Part shown: positions 37,721 through 47,573 of the stretch, one piece after another
Numbering within the stretch: the stretch's first letter is position 1
Layout: every line of letters starts with the position of its first letter
Assembly: GCF_947250775.1 (NCBI RefSeq)
Contig: NZ_OX366349.1
Location: 930,001-994,000, forward strand
DNA: 64,000 nt
Source: Wolbachia endosymbiont (group A) of Rhinocyllus conicus
GTDB taxonomy: Bacteria; Pseudomonadota; Alphaproteobacteria; Rickettsiales; Anaplasmataceae
Reading direction: 5' to 3'
Position numbers and translations under genes: made by a program
The notes under the pieces: model-generated
Database searches by the model: none
What the model was told of the DNA's origin: nothing
The model's input: only the letters and a program-made list of their open reading frames with translations

Positions 37721-39247
37721 ATGCAAGACTTTGAAATACTAGAAAATCTAAAAACCAAAGCACTAGAAGCTGAAAAAGGAGGCGGTTCTAACAGAATCAA
37801 TAAACAACACGAAAAAGGGAAATTAACTGCTAGAGAAAGGCTCAGTGTATTACTCGATGAAAATTCGTTCGAAGAATACGATAAATTCGTGAAGCATCAC
37901 GCAACTGATTTTGGCATGCAAAATGCTAATTTTTTAGGTGATGGAGTAGTGATTGGTCATGGTACTATTTATGGCAGAAAAGTTTTCGTTTACTCGCAAG
38001 ATTTTACTGTCTTTGGTGGATCACTTGGTGCATCACATGCAAAAAAAATATGCAAAATTATGGATATGGCAATTAATGCCAGGGTTCCAATTATCGGACT
38101 AAATGATTCTGGTGGAGCCAGAATTCAAGAAGGAGTAAATTCTCTTGCTGGTTATGGAGAAATTTTCCAAAGAAACGTAAATGCATCGGGCGTTATACCA
38201 CAAATCTCTTTAATTATGGGTCCATGTGCAGGAGGGGCTGTTTATTCTCCAGCATTAACTGACTTTACTTTCATGGTAAAGAATAGTTCATACATGTTTA
38301 TAACCGGACCAGATGTAGTAAAAAAGGTTACCTATGAAGATGTAAGTTTCGAAGACCTCGGTGGAGCAAAAATTCATACAAGCAAAACAGGAGTGGCAGA
38401 TTTTGCATTCAATAATGATGTTGAGATGCTACTCAAAATGCGTGAATTCCTTACCTTTTTACCAGCAAATAATCAAGAACCACCGAAATCTGTACCAACC
38501 TGTAATGATGTTAATGAGATTGATGAATCCTTAAACACTCTAGTTCCTACCAATCCTAACACTCCTTATGATATGTATGAACTCATTGAAAAAGTTTGTG
38601 ATGAGAAGAAATTCTTTGAACTAAAACCTGATTTTGCTCGTAATATTATAATTGGTTTTAGTAGAATTGGAGGAAATACTGTTGGTATTGTTGCAAATCA
38701 ACCTATGCACCTTGCAGGATGTTTGGATATTGATTCTTCAAGAAAAGCTGCAAGGTTTGTAAGATTCTGTGACGCATTTAACATTCCGATCATCACACTT
38801 ATTGATGTTCCGGGGTTTTTACCTGGTACAAATCAAGAATACAATAATATAATACAACACGGAGCAAAGTTGCTTTACGCTTACGCTGAAGCGACTGTGC
38901 CGAAAATTAGCCTTATCACTAGAAAAGCATATGGTGGTGCATATATCGTTATGAACTCGAAACATTTAAAAGGTGACATAAATTATGCTTGGCCAACTGC
39001 TGAAATAGCTGTAATGGGCCCTGAAAGTGCAGTTGAAATTATATTTAGGCATGAAAAAGATCAGCAAACGTTAATCAAAGAATATAAAGAGAAATTTGCT
39101 AATCCATTTTTTGCTGCATCACATGGATACATTGATGACATTATAGTGCCAAGTAAAACAAGGCATCACTTTCACAAAGCATTAGAGCTATTCAAAAACA
39201 AGAAAGTAGAAAGGATATGGAAAAAGCATGACAACTTACCTCTGTAA
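37721..39247 (+). CDS. pccB: Propionyl-CoA carboxylase beta chain
   Basis: Carboxyltransferase subunit that moves carboxyl from biotin to propionyl-CoA. Two crotonase-like halves; signatures [39 protein letters not shown], and in the second half [26 protein letters not shown] and [12 protein letters not shown]. 508 aa, full length. The biotin-carrying alpha subunit is not in this window. Confidence 0.95.
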   Translation: MQDFEILENLKTKALEAEKGGGSNRINKQHEKGKLTARERLSVLLDENSFEEYDKFVKHHATDFGMQNANFLGDGVVIGHGTIYGRKVFVYSQDFTVFGGSLGASHAKKICKIMDMAINARVPIIGLNDSGGARIQEGVNSLAGYGEIFQRNVNASGVIPQISLIMGPCAGGAVYSPALTDFTFMVKNSSYMFITGPDVVKKVTYEDVSFEDLGGAKIHTSKTGVADFAFNNDVEMLLKMREFLTFLPANNQEPPKSVPTCNDVNEIDESLNTLVPTNPNTPYDMYELIEKVCDEKKFFELKPDFARNIIIGFSRIGGNTVGIVANQPMHLAGCLDIDSSRKAARFVRFCDAFNIPIITLIDVPGFLPGTNQEYNNIIQHGAKLLYAYAEATVPKISLITRKAYGGAYIVMNSKHLKGDINYAWPTAEIAVMGPESAVEIIFRHEKDQQTLIKEYKEKFANPFFAASHGYIDDIIVPSKTRHHFHKALELFKNKKVERIWKKHDNLPL

Positions 39248-39300
39248 CTTTCTTTTAGGCCTTGCTTGCAAGTTATGCAATATTATAAGTGTAATCAGTG

Positions 39301-39373
39301 TGCCGTTACCAAGACTCGAACTTGGGACCTCGTCATTACCAATGACGTACTCTACCACCTGAGCTACAACGGC
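39301..39373 (-). tRNA. tRNA-Thr (anticodon GGT)
   Basis: The reverse strand folds as a tRNA: acceptor GCCGTTG pairing with TAACGGC, D-arm GCTCAGGTGGTAGAGT, anticodon stem-loop CATTGGTAATG with anticodon GGT, T-arm with GGTTCGAGTC equivalent (AAGTTCGAGTCTT), and discriminator A. The 3' CCA is not encoded. Confidence 0.95.
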
Positions 39374-39386
39374 AAGTTTATATATT

Positions 39387-39614
39387 ATGATAATGAATAA
39401 TACAAAAAGGAATAAGGAAAAAGAAGAGGAGAAAAAAAGATTAGCGAAAGCTTTAAAGCAAAATATTTTGAAAAGAAAAAAGCAGCAACAGAGTAGACAA
39501 AGCAGACCCCTTTCAAAATTTGTTTGTGGTGAGGAATTTTTAGGAAGAAGCGCCGCAGAATACCCAAACGTATTTGAGGAAGCTTTAACGACAAAATTAC
39601 CATCAGAAACTTAA
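39387..39614 (+). CDS. Small basic protein, 75 aa
   Basis: Highly charged N-terminal half (NTKRNKEKEEEKKRLAKAL) followed by a more ordered C-terminal half (KFVCGEEFLGRSAAEYPNVFEEALTTK). Start could be ATG 39387 or 39393. It ends 17 bp before mutM and could be co-transcribed. Family not recognised; the ordered tail makes a real gene more likely than a chance frame. Confidence 0.6.
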   Translation: MIMNNTKRNKEKEEEKKRLAKALKQNILKRKKQQQSRQSRPLSKFVCGEEFLGRSAAEYPNVFEEALTTKLPSET

Positions 39615-39631
39615 GTTTTGAAGGAGGTATC

Positions 39632-40447
39632 ATGCCAGAACTACCAGAAGTAGAAGTAATCTCTAACTTCTTGCTTGATAAAATTAAAAACAAGCAAATT
39701 AGTAATGTTATAGTTAATAATTGGAATTTACGTGCCCCAATAACAAAAAATATTGATGATATGCTAAAGGGCAAAGTCATACGCAACATCAAGCGTAGAG
39801 GTAAGTATACGATCTGGAATACAGATGGTAGTATGGCTGTAATCATACATCTTGGCATGAGCGGAAAGCTTATATATGCTGACCATGATCAAGTGCGGAA
39901 TAAGCACGATCACGTGGTATTTTTATTTTCCGATAATACTTCAATAATCTTTAATGATCCAAGAAGATTTGGATTAGTTATTATTTTAAGCAAAGAACAA
40001 GAAATAAATTTTTTTGATGGTTTTGGAATAGAGCCCCTCACGGATGAATTCAGTGGAGACTATTTACAGGAGTTGCTGAAAAACAAAAAAGTGAATATCA
40101 AATCAGCATTAATGGACAATAAATTAATAGTTGGCGTAGGCAATATATATGCTTCTGAAAGTTTGTTTAGAGCCCGCATATCACCACTCAGGTCAGCAAA
40201 AGACTTGACCTATAGAGAGTGCGAAAAACTTGCTGCTGAAATAAAAAATACTCTGAGTGATGCAATTGCTGCAGGCGGTTCAACACTGAAAGATTATGCA
40301 CAGCCATCTGGATCTGCTGGATACTTTCAAAATAACTTTTACGTATATGGTAAAGTTCAAAAACCTTGCAAAATCTGCAACAATATCATAACACTTATAC
40401 GACAAAATGGCCGTAGCACTTATTTCTGCAACGTATGTCAGAATTAA
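39632..40447 (+). CDS. mutM: Formamidopyrimidine-DNA glycosylase
   Basis: Bifunctional glycosylase/AP lyase that removes 8-oxoguanine. N-terminal catalytic proline in MPELPEVEV, conserved GRRGKY equivalent (KRRGKYTIW), helix-two-turn-helix with GVGNIYASE, and the C-terminal zinc finger CKIC...CNVC. 271 aa. A strong ribosome-binding site (AAGGAGG) precedes ATG 39632. Confidence 0.97.
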   Translation: MPELPEVEVISNFLLDKIKNKQISNVIVNNWNLRAPITKNIDDMLKGKVIRNIKRRGKYTIWNTDGSMAVIIHLGMSGKLIYADHDQVRNKHDHVVFLFSDNTSIIFNDPRRFGLVIILSKEQEINFFDGFGIEPLTDEFSGDYLQELLKNKKVNIKSALMDNKLIVGVGNIYASESLFRARISPLRSAKDLTYRECEKLAAEIKNTLSDAIAAGGSTLKDYAQPSGSAGYFQNNFYVYGKVQKPCKICNNIITLIRQNGRSTYFCNVCQN

Positions 40448-40463
40448 GATTTTATTTTTGAAT

Positions 40464-41057
40464 ATGACATTTTTACCTGAAAAAGATCCGATTAACTTGT
40501 TTTCAAAGTGGTATGAAGAAGTACTTAATTCTCCGTGTAAACAACCAACTGCAATGACGCTAGCAACTTGTAGCAAAGACTGCATTCCATCTGCAAGAGT
40601 AGTATTACTAAAGGAATACAGCAAAGAAGGTTTTGTGTTCTTCACTAACATAAATAGTAGAAAAGGAAAAGAATTGACCGAGAACCCTAAAGCTGCATTA
40701 GTGTTTCACTGGATAGAATTTGCTAGGCAAGTGCGAATTGAAGGAGATGTTAAACTTCTAAACGATGAAAGAACTGACAAATACTTCTCTTCTCGAGCGC
40801 GCGATAGTCAAATTAGCGCATGGTGCTCAAAACAATCGAGCATTCTGAAAGATTGGCAAGATTTTGAGCAAGCTATAAAATTGAAGGAGAAAGAATTTTA
40901 CAATACACAAGTTTCTCGTCCTAACTTTTGGGTGGGATTTTGCGTAATCCCAAAAGTAATTGAATTTTGGCAAGAAGGTGAATATAGGAGACACACTAGG
41001 TTTAGATATACTCTTATTAAAGAAAGCAATTGGAAAGTGGAACAATTGTATCCCTAG
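40464..41057 (+). CDS. pdxH: Pyridoxamine 5'-phosphate oxidase
   Basis: FMN-dependent oxidase that makes pyridoxal 5'-phosphate. Segments PTAMTLATC, SARVVLLKEYSKEGFVFFTN, SRKGKELTENPKAALVFHW, and the C-terminal signature FWQEGEYRRHTRFRY (family WQ....RLHDR-like end). I start at ATG 40464 (MTFLPEKDP), 16 bp after mutM; an open extension back to 40407 overlaps mutM and is not needed. 197 aa. Confidence 0.93.
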   Translation: MTFLPEKDPINLFSKWYEEVLNSPCKQPTAMTLATCSKDCIPSARVVLLKEYSKEGFVFFTNINSRKGKELTENPKAALVFHWIEFARQVRIEGDVKLLNDERTDKYFSSRARDSQISAWCSKQSSILKDWQDFEQAIKLKEKEFYNTQVSRPNFWVGFCVIPKVIEFWQEGEYRRHTRFRYTLIKESNWKVEQLYP

Positions 41058-41497
41058 CTACATTCGTTATTGGAAAGCTGAAGGAAGGTATCCGTTCAGC
41101 AGAGTGGCAAAATAGGTAGACAAAGTGCTCTAAAAAGATAGTCATAGAGTAAATGTGAGCTTACAATAAATGGTGTCATCCCAGTGCCCAGACACTGGGA
41201 TGGCTTTGTTGCATCGCTAGCTATGATGGATTAAAGATAAAAAAGATGGAGAATATCAGTAGCTTATTATTCTGGTATTTATAACAAGAACGGTCAGTGA
41301 ATACCTAAATTTGAGTAAAAGAAATTTCACTACCACTCACTAATCCGGCTAAAATTCAAGAATTTCAATGCTTTAGCTATTTTCAATAGAATTAAGTTTA
41401 TTAATATAAATAATAAATTACTATTCTTAAATTTGATCAGATTGATTGCAAAAAAACAAGATTTTCAATAGGTTGCTTATAATCCTAGCTATAGTTA

Positions 41498-42598
41498 TAC
41501 CAATTCCCACTATACAAAGAACAGATAGAAGATAATGGAAAAAAAGCTATACTAAAGTAAGTGAAATAGCGAGGTTTAAATGGCATTAAGGTCAAAACTA
41601 TTAGACGAAAAAGTTGTAAATTTGGCGAAAGAAATGTTAAAAAAGGTCAGAAATAATGCATATGTTTCAAAAAAGTTACAAGCGGTAATAGCAGGAAAAG
41701 AAAGTAGTATAAGCGCTGTAGCAAGAATATGTAAAATTTCAAGGACTGCTTTGACTGAATGGATAAAGCATCTAAAATTTGGTAGAGTAGAAAAACTATT
41801 TGCCCCGTCTCAGCGGCGAAGAAAAAGCAAATTAAACAAAAATCAACGTAAGCAAATTGAAATATGGGTAGAAAAAAATCCAAATATTACTATTAAGGAA
41901 GTGCGAATAAAAATCTCAGAGGAATTTGACCTAAACATCGGTAAATCAACAGTGCACCGTGAGATACAAAGGATGAAATTTTCTTACATAACACCAAGGC
42001 CAATGCACCATAAACAAGATAAAAACAAGCAAGAAGAGTTTAAAAAATACTTCAATAAAATAGTCAATTCCCACCCTGAAAAGGAGGTATTTTTTTGATG
42101 AATCACGATTTGGAACTCATTCAAAAATCGGACACGGATGGTTCAAAAAAGGGATCAGAACGCAGGTTAAAATAAAAATCGGTAGACAAAATTTCTATAT
42201 CTACAGTGCGGTAAATCCAAGAAGCGGTAAGGAAATTAGCCTACTTGCTCCATATGTAAACACTGATTGTATGAATATATTTCTGGAGCAGATGTCGAAA
42301 GATTTAGGCACGAAAGAAGCCTTTCTTGTAATGGATTGTGCAAGTTGGCATAGATCAAAAAGTTTGAAATTTCAGGAAAACATTACCATTATATACTTGC
42401 CTCCTTATTCACCTGAACTGAATCCTGTTGAGAGGTTGTGGCAATATATCAAACACAATACTTTACGCAACAGAGTCTACGATACCATAGGCTTACTTGA
42501 AGATGTTGTGTGTAATTTTATTGTCAGTATTTCCAGCACTACTATTAAACGAGTTTGTAATGTTTCTTATTTGTTCGATTAGTAATGGAATTTGGTAT
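41498..42598 (+). mobile_element. IS630-family insertion sequence
   Basis: Inserted at TTA/TA within the MITE; ends TACCAATTCCCAC and ...GGAATTTGGTAT form an imperfect inverted repeat. Encodes an IS630/Tc1-mariner-type transposase in two frames. About 1.1 kb, as usual for the family. Confidence 0.85.
41580..42582 (+). pseudogene. IS630-family transposase in two overlapping frames
   Basis: The first frame (41580-42098) carries the helix-turn-helix part (VARICKISRTALTEWIKHLKF and IGKSTVHREIQRM). The DDE part follows in the +1 frame: a first Asp in FDESRFGTHSKIGHGW just after 42090, the second Asp in LVMDCASWH, and Glu in YSPELNPVERLWQYIK, ending at 42582. The switch occurs at a run of seven T at 42090-42096. 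It may be a decayed single-base deletion or a programmed frameshift as known in some IS630 members; all three DDE residues are preserved. Confidence 0.82.
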
Positions 42599-42630
42599 TA
42601 GCCTTTCATAAGTAGCGATGCAACAAAGCC

Positions 42631-42795
42631 CACTGGGATCCAGAAAAATTGACTGTAAACAGGCACACTATACAACATTTTCGATCAAAAGCTGGATCCC
42701 AGTGTCTGGGCACTGGGATGACAAGAAAGGGAACACTGGAATTTTTGTTTCAGTATTTGTACATTAGCCATGCACCTGAACAGATACGAAGGAAG
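42631..42795. repeat. Palindromic repeats beside the R-M cassette
   Basis: Contains CACTGGGATCCAG and GGATCCCAGTGTCTGGGCACTGGGATGAC. It separates the interrupted MITE from the endonuclease gene and marks one edge of the acquired cassette. Small frames here are not genes. Confidence 0.6.
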
Positions 42796-43515
42796 TTAGT
42801 GGCGGTCACATACTCTTTCATCACAATGATAAAGAAGCTTACCTTTATCTCTGACGTATTTTAAAGGAATTTTGGGATTATTGATGTCTTTACCACCGGT
42901 GTCATGCCATTTCTTTTCCCATGTAATATAATATGGCTCAAGGTCTTGCGGCGTTAATTTATATATTTCTTTCAGCTCTATTCCTTCGTAAATAGCAAAT
43001 ATCCAATCCACCTTTCGGTATTTTGCAATTATTGTCGGATTCATATGATGATGAGTAGAAAAGCTTTTTGTAAGAAGAGCATTTACTGATTTAAGCTCAT
43101 ATTCATTACCATACTCATCAATGGCATCATTTCCCTCGCGTGCTGGAAGAATAGTGAGTCCAGTTAGTAATAAGACTTGTAGGATTTTCCCGCCGTTATC
43201 CTGAAAGATATCATTTATACCATGCTTAACAGCAAACTCCTGATACTTCCGTATATGAGGAAATATATCTTTCAGACATTTTCTGTCTTGATCCTGATTT
43301 AGAAGTGCAGTAGGTTCAACACCAAGGGCATCTGCTATGCGCTCAACATTATCTATAGAGATATTTCTCTCACCACGTTCAACGGAGCCTATATATGTTC
43401 TGTGTAATTCACATAAATCAGCAAGAGTTTCTTGGGAAAGCCCTTTTATATTTCTTATCTTTCGTATATTCTGGGAAAGAAGTAACCGCAAAGATTGTTT
43501 TTTTATTTTTGTCAT
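42796..43515 (-). CDS. PvuII-type restriction endonuclease fused to a controller HTH
   Basis: Residues about 10-75 form an XRE-type helix-turn-helix ([20 protein letters not shown]...[14 protein letters not shown]) like a C (controller) protein. From about residue 80 the protein aligns by eye with R.Pvu[22 protein letters not shown] has Asp130, Glu140 and Lys142 with the spacing of PvuII Asp58/Glu68/Lys70, and FSTHHHMNP (His155-157) matches the base-contacting His cluster; the tail [13 protein letters not shown] is also shared. Predicted to cut CAGCTG. 239 aa, complete. Divergent from its methyltransferase. Composition is similar to neighbours, so acquisition is inferred from family and position. 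Confidence 0.92.
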   Translation of the reverse strand: MTKIKKQSLRLLLSQNIRKIRNIKGLSQETLADLCELHRTYIGSVERGERNISIDNVERIADALGVEPTALLNQDQDRKCLKDIFPHIRKYQEFAVKHGINDIFQDNGGKILQVLLLTGLTILPAREGNDAIDEYGNEYELKSVNALLTKSFSTHHHMNPTIIAKYRKVDWIFAIYEGIELKEIYKLTPQDLEPYYITWEKKWHDTGGKDINNPKIPLKYVRDKGKLLYHCDERVCDRH

Positions 43516-43521
43516 CTTTGT

Positions 43522-43527
43522 AAGATA
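43522..43527 (-). promoter_or_regulatory. Possible -10 of the endonuclease gene
   Basis: On the minus strand TATCTT lies 7 bp before the ATG, with TAGACT 16 bp further upstream inside the operator. Weak match; the spacing would give a leaderless or nearly leaderless message. Low certainty. Confidence 0.35.
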
Positions 43528-43531
43528 ATAG

Positions 43532-43561
43532 TTGACAATTATAAGTCTACAGACTATAAGT
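43532..43561 (+). promoter_or_regulatory. Methyltransferase promoter overlapping a controller-type operator
   Basis: TTGACA (43532-43537), 17-bp spacer, TATAAG (43555-43560): nearly consensus sigma70. The palindrome AGTCTACAGACT (43544-43555) sits in the spacer and touches the -10. On the minus strand the block reads ACTTATAGTCTGTAGACTTATA, the style of the C-boxes of PvuII-type systems as I recall them. Transcription should start within a few bases of ATG 43571. Confidence 0.7.
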
Positions 43562-43570
43562 ATCTTTCAT

Positions 43571-44593
43571 ATGGCACATATATTGGAAAAATTTAAATTT
43601 AATAATAAACCCACATATACTACAGACAGGGGAGCTGCATATTGTGGAGACTCTCTTAACCTATTGCCGCAATTACCAGATAATAGCTTAGATCTCGTAA
43701 TCACCAGTCCACCGTTTGCTTTGCAAAGAAAAAAAGAATACGGAAATGAATCCCAAGCCGAATATGTTGCCTGGCTTAGTCAATTTGCAAAATTAGTACA
43801 TAGCAAACTCAAAGATACAGGCAGTTTTGTACTTGATCTAGGTGGGGCTTATGAAAAAGGCGTGCCATCCAGAAGTTTATATAATTTTAGAGTGCTTATA
43901 CATTTCTGTGATGACATAGGCTTCTTCCTTGCAGAAGATTTCTATTGGTATAATCCTTCTAAGTTGCCAAGTCCAATTGAATGGGTAAATAAGAGAAAAA
44001 TCAGAGCAAAAGATTCTGTTAATACAGTATGGTGGTTCAGCAAAACTGAGTGGCCTAAAGCAGATGTCACAAAGGTGCTAGTGGAATACAGTGGCCGCAT
44101 GAAAAAACTTATCGAGAACCCAAAGGCTTATTATACTCCAAAAGAACGACCATCAGGACATAATATTGGTAGTAGCTTTGGTAAAGATAATGGAGGAGCT
44201 ATTCCATCAAATCTTTTGCAGATTCCCAATTCAGAATCTAACAGCCAGTATCTTGCTGCATGTAAAGAACTAGGTGTAGAAGAGCATCCAGCTCGATTCC
44301 CTGCTAAATTACCTCAATTTTTTATTCGGTTTCTAACACAACCGGGAGATGTTGTTTTAGATATTTTTGCTGGTTCTAACACAACAGGTTTTGTATGTGA
44401 GCAAGAAAACCGTTACTGGTTAGCATTTGAAGAAAATAGAGAATATCTTGCTGCATCTGCTTTTAGGTTCTTAAAAAAAGAATGCTCAAAAGAAACTATT
44501 TATCAACGCATTGTTCATGGTGAAGAGCAAGTGTTAAAGGCTAAGCAGTCTGTATTGGATCTTAAGTTCACTCAGCAGTCATTAGTAGTTTAG
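43571..44593 (+). CDS. PvuII-type N4-cytosine DNA methyltransferase
   Basis: Modification enzyme of the R-M pair. Catalytic motif IV TSPPFALQRKKEYGN (residues about 45-59) precedes the SAM-binding motif I DIFAGSNTTGFV near residue 265, the beta-class order of M.PvuII. Long segments match M.PvuII by memory: AEDFYWYNPSKLPSPIEWVN, NTVWWFSKTEWPK and HPARFPAKLPQFFIR. Start at ATG 43571; the frame is open to 43532 only through a TTG that is the -35 box. 340 aa. Divergent from the endonuclease with 55 bp between start codons. Confidence 0.93.
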   Translation: MAHILEKFKFNNKPTYTTDRGAAYCGDSLNLLPQLPDNSLDLVITSPPFALQRKKEYGNESQAEYVAWLSQFAKLVHSKLKDTGSFVLDLGGAYEKGVPSRSLYNFRVLIHFCDDIGFFLAEDFYWYNPSKLPSPIEWVNKRKIRAKDSVNTVWWFSKTEWPKADVTKVLVEYSGRMKKLIENPKAYYTPKERPSGHNIGSSFGKDNGGAIPSNLLQIPNSESNSQYLAACKELGVEEHPARFPAKLPQFFIRFLTQPGDVVLDIFAGSNTTGFVCEQENRYWLAFEENREYLAASAFRFLKKECSKETIYQRIVHGEEQVLKAKQSVLDLKFTQQSLVV

Positions 44594-44689
44594 TTATGCT
44601 CTTTGTTCATGGTTTTCCCGTTTTTAGCAATAATTTTTTATATAAGCATTTTTGTTGCCTATCCTCAACACTTTCCACATTAGCGTCAC

Positions 44690-45037
44690 TATAGCTGACC
44701 TAAGCAAGGTTTCCCTACGTCATACTGCGATTCATTCGCGGTATCTCTAGATCCCGCTAACAAGCAGCGGGATTATCTTCATGCCGCCACGAACCGTCAT
44801 ACCGCCGCGGCGCTAACAAGAGATCCCGCTACACGTAGCGGGATACTATCTACACCGTCATACCGCGATTCATTCGCGGTATCTCTCAACATAGATCCTG
44901 CTAACAAGCAGCGGGATGACAGTAGTCCTACGTCATACCGCGATTCATTCGCGGTATCTCATCCGCTAACAAGTAGCGGGATACTTGACCTTTACAGGGA
45001 TGACGGTTGTCGGTAGGCCTAAATTACTTTAGCTACA
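44690..45037. repeat. TA-type miniature element, expanded with palindromes
   Basis: Opens TATAGCTGACCTAAGCAAGG and closes ...CCTAAATTACTTTAGCTA, the reverse orientation of the 10056-10188 element. Inside are five or more units of CATACCGCGATTCATTCGCGGTAT and CCGCTAACAAGCAGCGGGAT type. No gene in 44594-45504. Confidence 0.6.
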
Positions 45038-45044
45038 AACATTA

Positions 45045-45465
45045 AGAAATTTACCAAATGAAAAAAAAGGCAAAAGAAGCCCTAGTCACTGTCTATTTTC
45101 TGTATTGGCGTTTTTTAAGTCTTAAACACTGCAATTTAGCTGCTTTTAAGTGCAACTCACCTTATCTTAAATGTTTAAGAAATTTACTAAGCAGAAAAAA
45201 AAGGCAAAAGAAACCCCGTGTTAGCTAGTTGTCACTCTCTAATCCTGCAAATCGGCGTTCTATACTGTCTTAAACGACTTATAAGCGCGTTTCAGCTTGT
45301 GTAGGTAAAAACCCAGAAATGTTGTGAAGACATAAGGTGCACATAGTGCAAAAAATTAAAAATAAGACGCCAACTACGTTGTTTTTTGCTGTTTAATCTG
45401 CACAGATGAAGATAACTGAATACCTTCAGTATCATGATAAGGGGACTGGGGGAATTTGTCAAGTA
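45045..45465 (-). repeat. 420-bp dispersed repeat, copy 3 (candidate ncRNA unit)
   Basis: Same orientation as copy 1. The promoter-like boxes TTGACA (45457-45462) and TATCAT (45434-45439) with a 17-bp spacer are kept although the spacer itself has several changes compared with copies 1 and 2. Confidence 0.7.
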
Positions 45466-45504
45466 GTTTCTACCTGAAACCACAATATTCGCACAGTTGG
45501 AAAA

Positions 45505-45581
45505 TGGTTGCGGGAGTAGGATTTGAACCTACGGCCTTCAGGTTATGAGCCTGACGAGCTACCGAGCTGCTCCATCCCGCG
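45505..45581 (-). tRNA. Initiator tRNA-fMet (anticodon CAT)
   Basis: Reverse strand: acceptor CGCGGGA with the initiator-specific C1 x A72 mismatch, D-arm GAGCAGCTCGGTAGCTC, anticodon stem with initiator G-C pairs around GCTCATAAC, T-arm GTAGGTTCAAATCCTAC, then TCCCGCA, discriminator A and an encoded CCA. Clear initiator identity. Confidence 0.95.
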
Positions 45582-46075
45582 TCGTTGTTTATTTAGCTAT
45601 TATACTTGCAATTATAGGATATACAAGGATAAAATCCGCTATGGGTCGTATATTAGTATATTTATTAACTTTTTTTGACATAATAGTGAGCTATATACGT
45701 CATAACCTACGTAATGAAAAATATAACTTGATACTGTGGTTTCCTGTGTGTCAGTGTGTAGGGATTTTAACCTATTTTTCCCTAAGTTTTGAACCAAGCT
45801 GCATTTTCACTATATCTATTTTTCTTTTGCTTCCACCTACACTAACTCTGATTGCGATACTGCACAAAAGGTACACAATACTATGCATTGCTTTAATTGC
45901 AGTGCTCATAGGATTTACAGCTAGTAAATTAAGAACAGCTTTAGTTGATACTCAAATTCTTGATAAAGAGAGATACGTAAAAGATATAATTGCCACAGTG
46001 AAGGACATTAATGACAGGGGCTCATACAAACAATTTCTGCTTTCTGTCTCTACTATCTCAAAATCCTCTCCTGTC

Positions 46076-46161
46076 ATCCCAGCACCCCCTTTTGTCATCC
46101 CAGCACCCCCTTTTGTCATCCCAGCACCCCCTTTTGTCATCCCAGTACTTGATACTGGGAT
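46076..46161 (+). repeat. Tandem repeat array inside comEC
   Basis: Units of about 21 bp (TTTTGTCATCCCAGCACCCCC) repeated nearly perfectly three times plus a partial copy, then ATCCCAGTACTTGATACTGGGAT. It reads in frame with comEC, so palindrome growth preceded the frame-breaking MITE. Confidence 0.75.
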
Positions 46162-46487
46162 GGCTTTGTTGCATCGCTACTTATGAAAGGCTAACTATAG
46201 CTAGGATTATAAGCAACCTATTGAAAATCTTGTTTTTTTGCAATCAATCTGATCAAATTTAAGAATAGTAATTTATTATTTATATTAATAAACTTAATTC
46301 TATTGAAAATAGCTAAAGCATTGAAATTCTTGAATTTTAGCCGGATTAGTGAGTGGTAGTGAAATTTCTTTTACTCAAATTTAGGTATTCACTGACCGTT
46401 CTTGTTATAAATACCAGAATAATAAGCTACTGATATTCTCCATCTTTTTTATCTTTAATCCATCATAGCTAGCGATGCAACAAAGCC
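46162..46487 (+). mobile_element. 326-bp MITE, copy 4, in comEC
   Basis: Flanked by the direct repeat TACTGGGAT at 46153-46161 and 46488-46496. Same sequence and orientation as copies at 12805 and 52670. Confidence 0.92.
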
Positions 46488-47573
46488 TACTGGGATCCAG
46501 AAAAAAAAGATATGGATTCCAGCGTTACGCGCTGGAATGACACCGGATAGAGCTCTAGATAACATCAGAATATCAGTTAGAACCAAAGTGGAAAAAGGCA
46601 TTAAAATAGGCGATCAAGTAAAATTATCAGCAAAACTCTTCCCTCTAAAGATTGCACCTTCGGAGCATGCATATGATTTTGCAAGAATAGCATATTATCA
46701 GAAAATAAGTGCAACAGGTTTTGCAACAAGCAAAATAGCTTTGCACAAAAAGGCTGAAGCAAGGAAATTTCAAGAATATATAGAATCTTTCCGTCAATAC
46801 ATTTATGAAAACCTGCAGCAAAATATTAAAAAACCACATGCAGACATAATTTCTGCATTACTAATCGGCAAAAAGGACGGAATAGACCAAAAAACTATGG
46901 ATGCGATAAGAGATTCAGGTATAGCACATTTGTTTGCCATATCTGGTTTGCATTTATCATTTGTTGCTGGCCTGTTTTTTATAGTGTTTCGTAATTTATT
47001 CGCAATATCTGAAACTTTGACTCTTAAGTATAACACCAAGAAAATATCTGCATTCCTTACTATCTTGCCAACCACGTTTTATTTGTTGATTACCGGTATG
47101 CAAATTTCTGCTCAGCGTGCCTACATCATGGTGATTTTAGTACTCGTTGCAATAATGATAGAGAGAAAATATCGAGGGTTAATAGCAATTGCGTTTGCTG
47201 CTGCAGTGATACTCTCAGTAGAACCAGAAGCAATTTTAAAGCCAGGCTTTCAGATGTCATTTTCTGCGGTTTTGGCACTGGTTGCCAGTTATCAAATTAA
47301 TGCTAATAAATTGTTCAAAATAAAAATAATGAAATATTTTGTGTCGATAATGATCAGCTCAGTAATAGCAAGTTTAGCAACTGTTCCGTACACGATATAC
47401 AATTTTAATTATTTTTCAATTAGTGGTATTATCACAAATTTAGTTGCTATACCAATAGTTACGTTAATTATTATTCCACTTGGAATAATTTATGTCTTAT
47501 TGATTCCTTTAGGTATTGAATGGATTATAGCGCCATTTATAGAGCGCCCAATTGACAGTATCTTGTATCTTGA

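Larger units (their letters stand above)
41202..42630 (-). mobile_element. 326-bp MITE, copy 3, split by an IS630-type element
   Basis: The MITE halves are 41202-41497 and 42599-42630. The outer 9-bp direct repeat CACTGGGAT at 41193-41201 and 42631-42639 proves that the MITE landed first, inside an ACTGGGAT palindrome, and that the IS entered it later at a TA in ATAGTTAGCC. Confidence 0.9.

Noticed and set aside
42796..43515. HTH protein as a simple phage repressor
   Set aside because: The region after residue 80 matches the PvuII endonuclease with catalytic residues in the right spacing, so it is not just a repressor.
44690..45037. Alternating palindromes that could be taken for a CRISPR array
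   Set aside because: Units are of different length and type, contiguous without unique spacers, and no cas genes are present.
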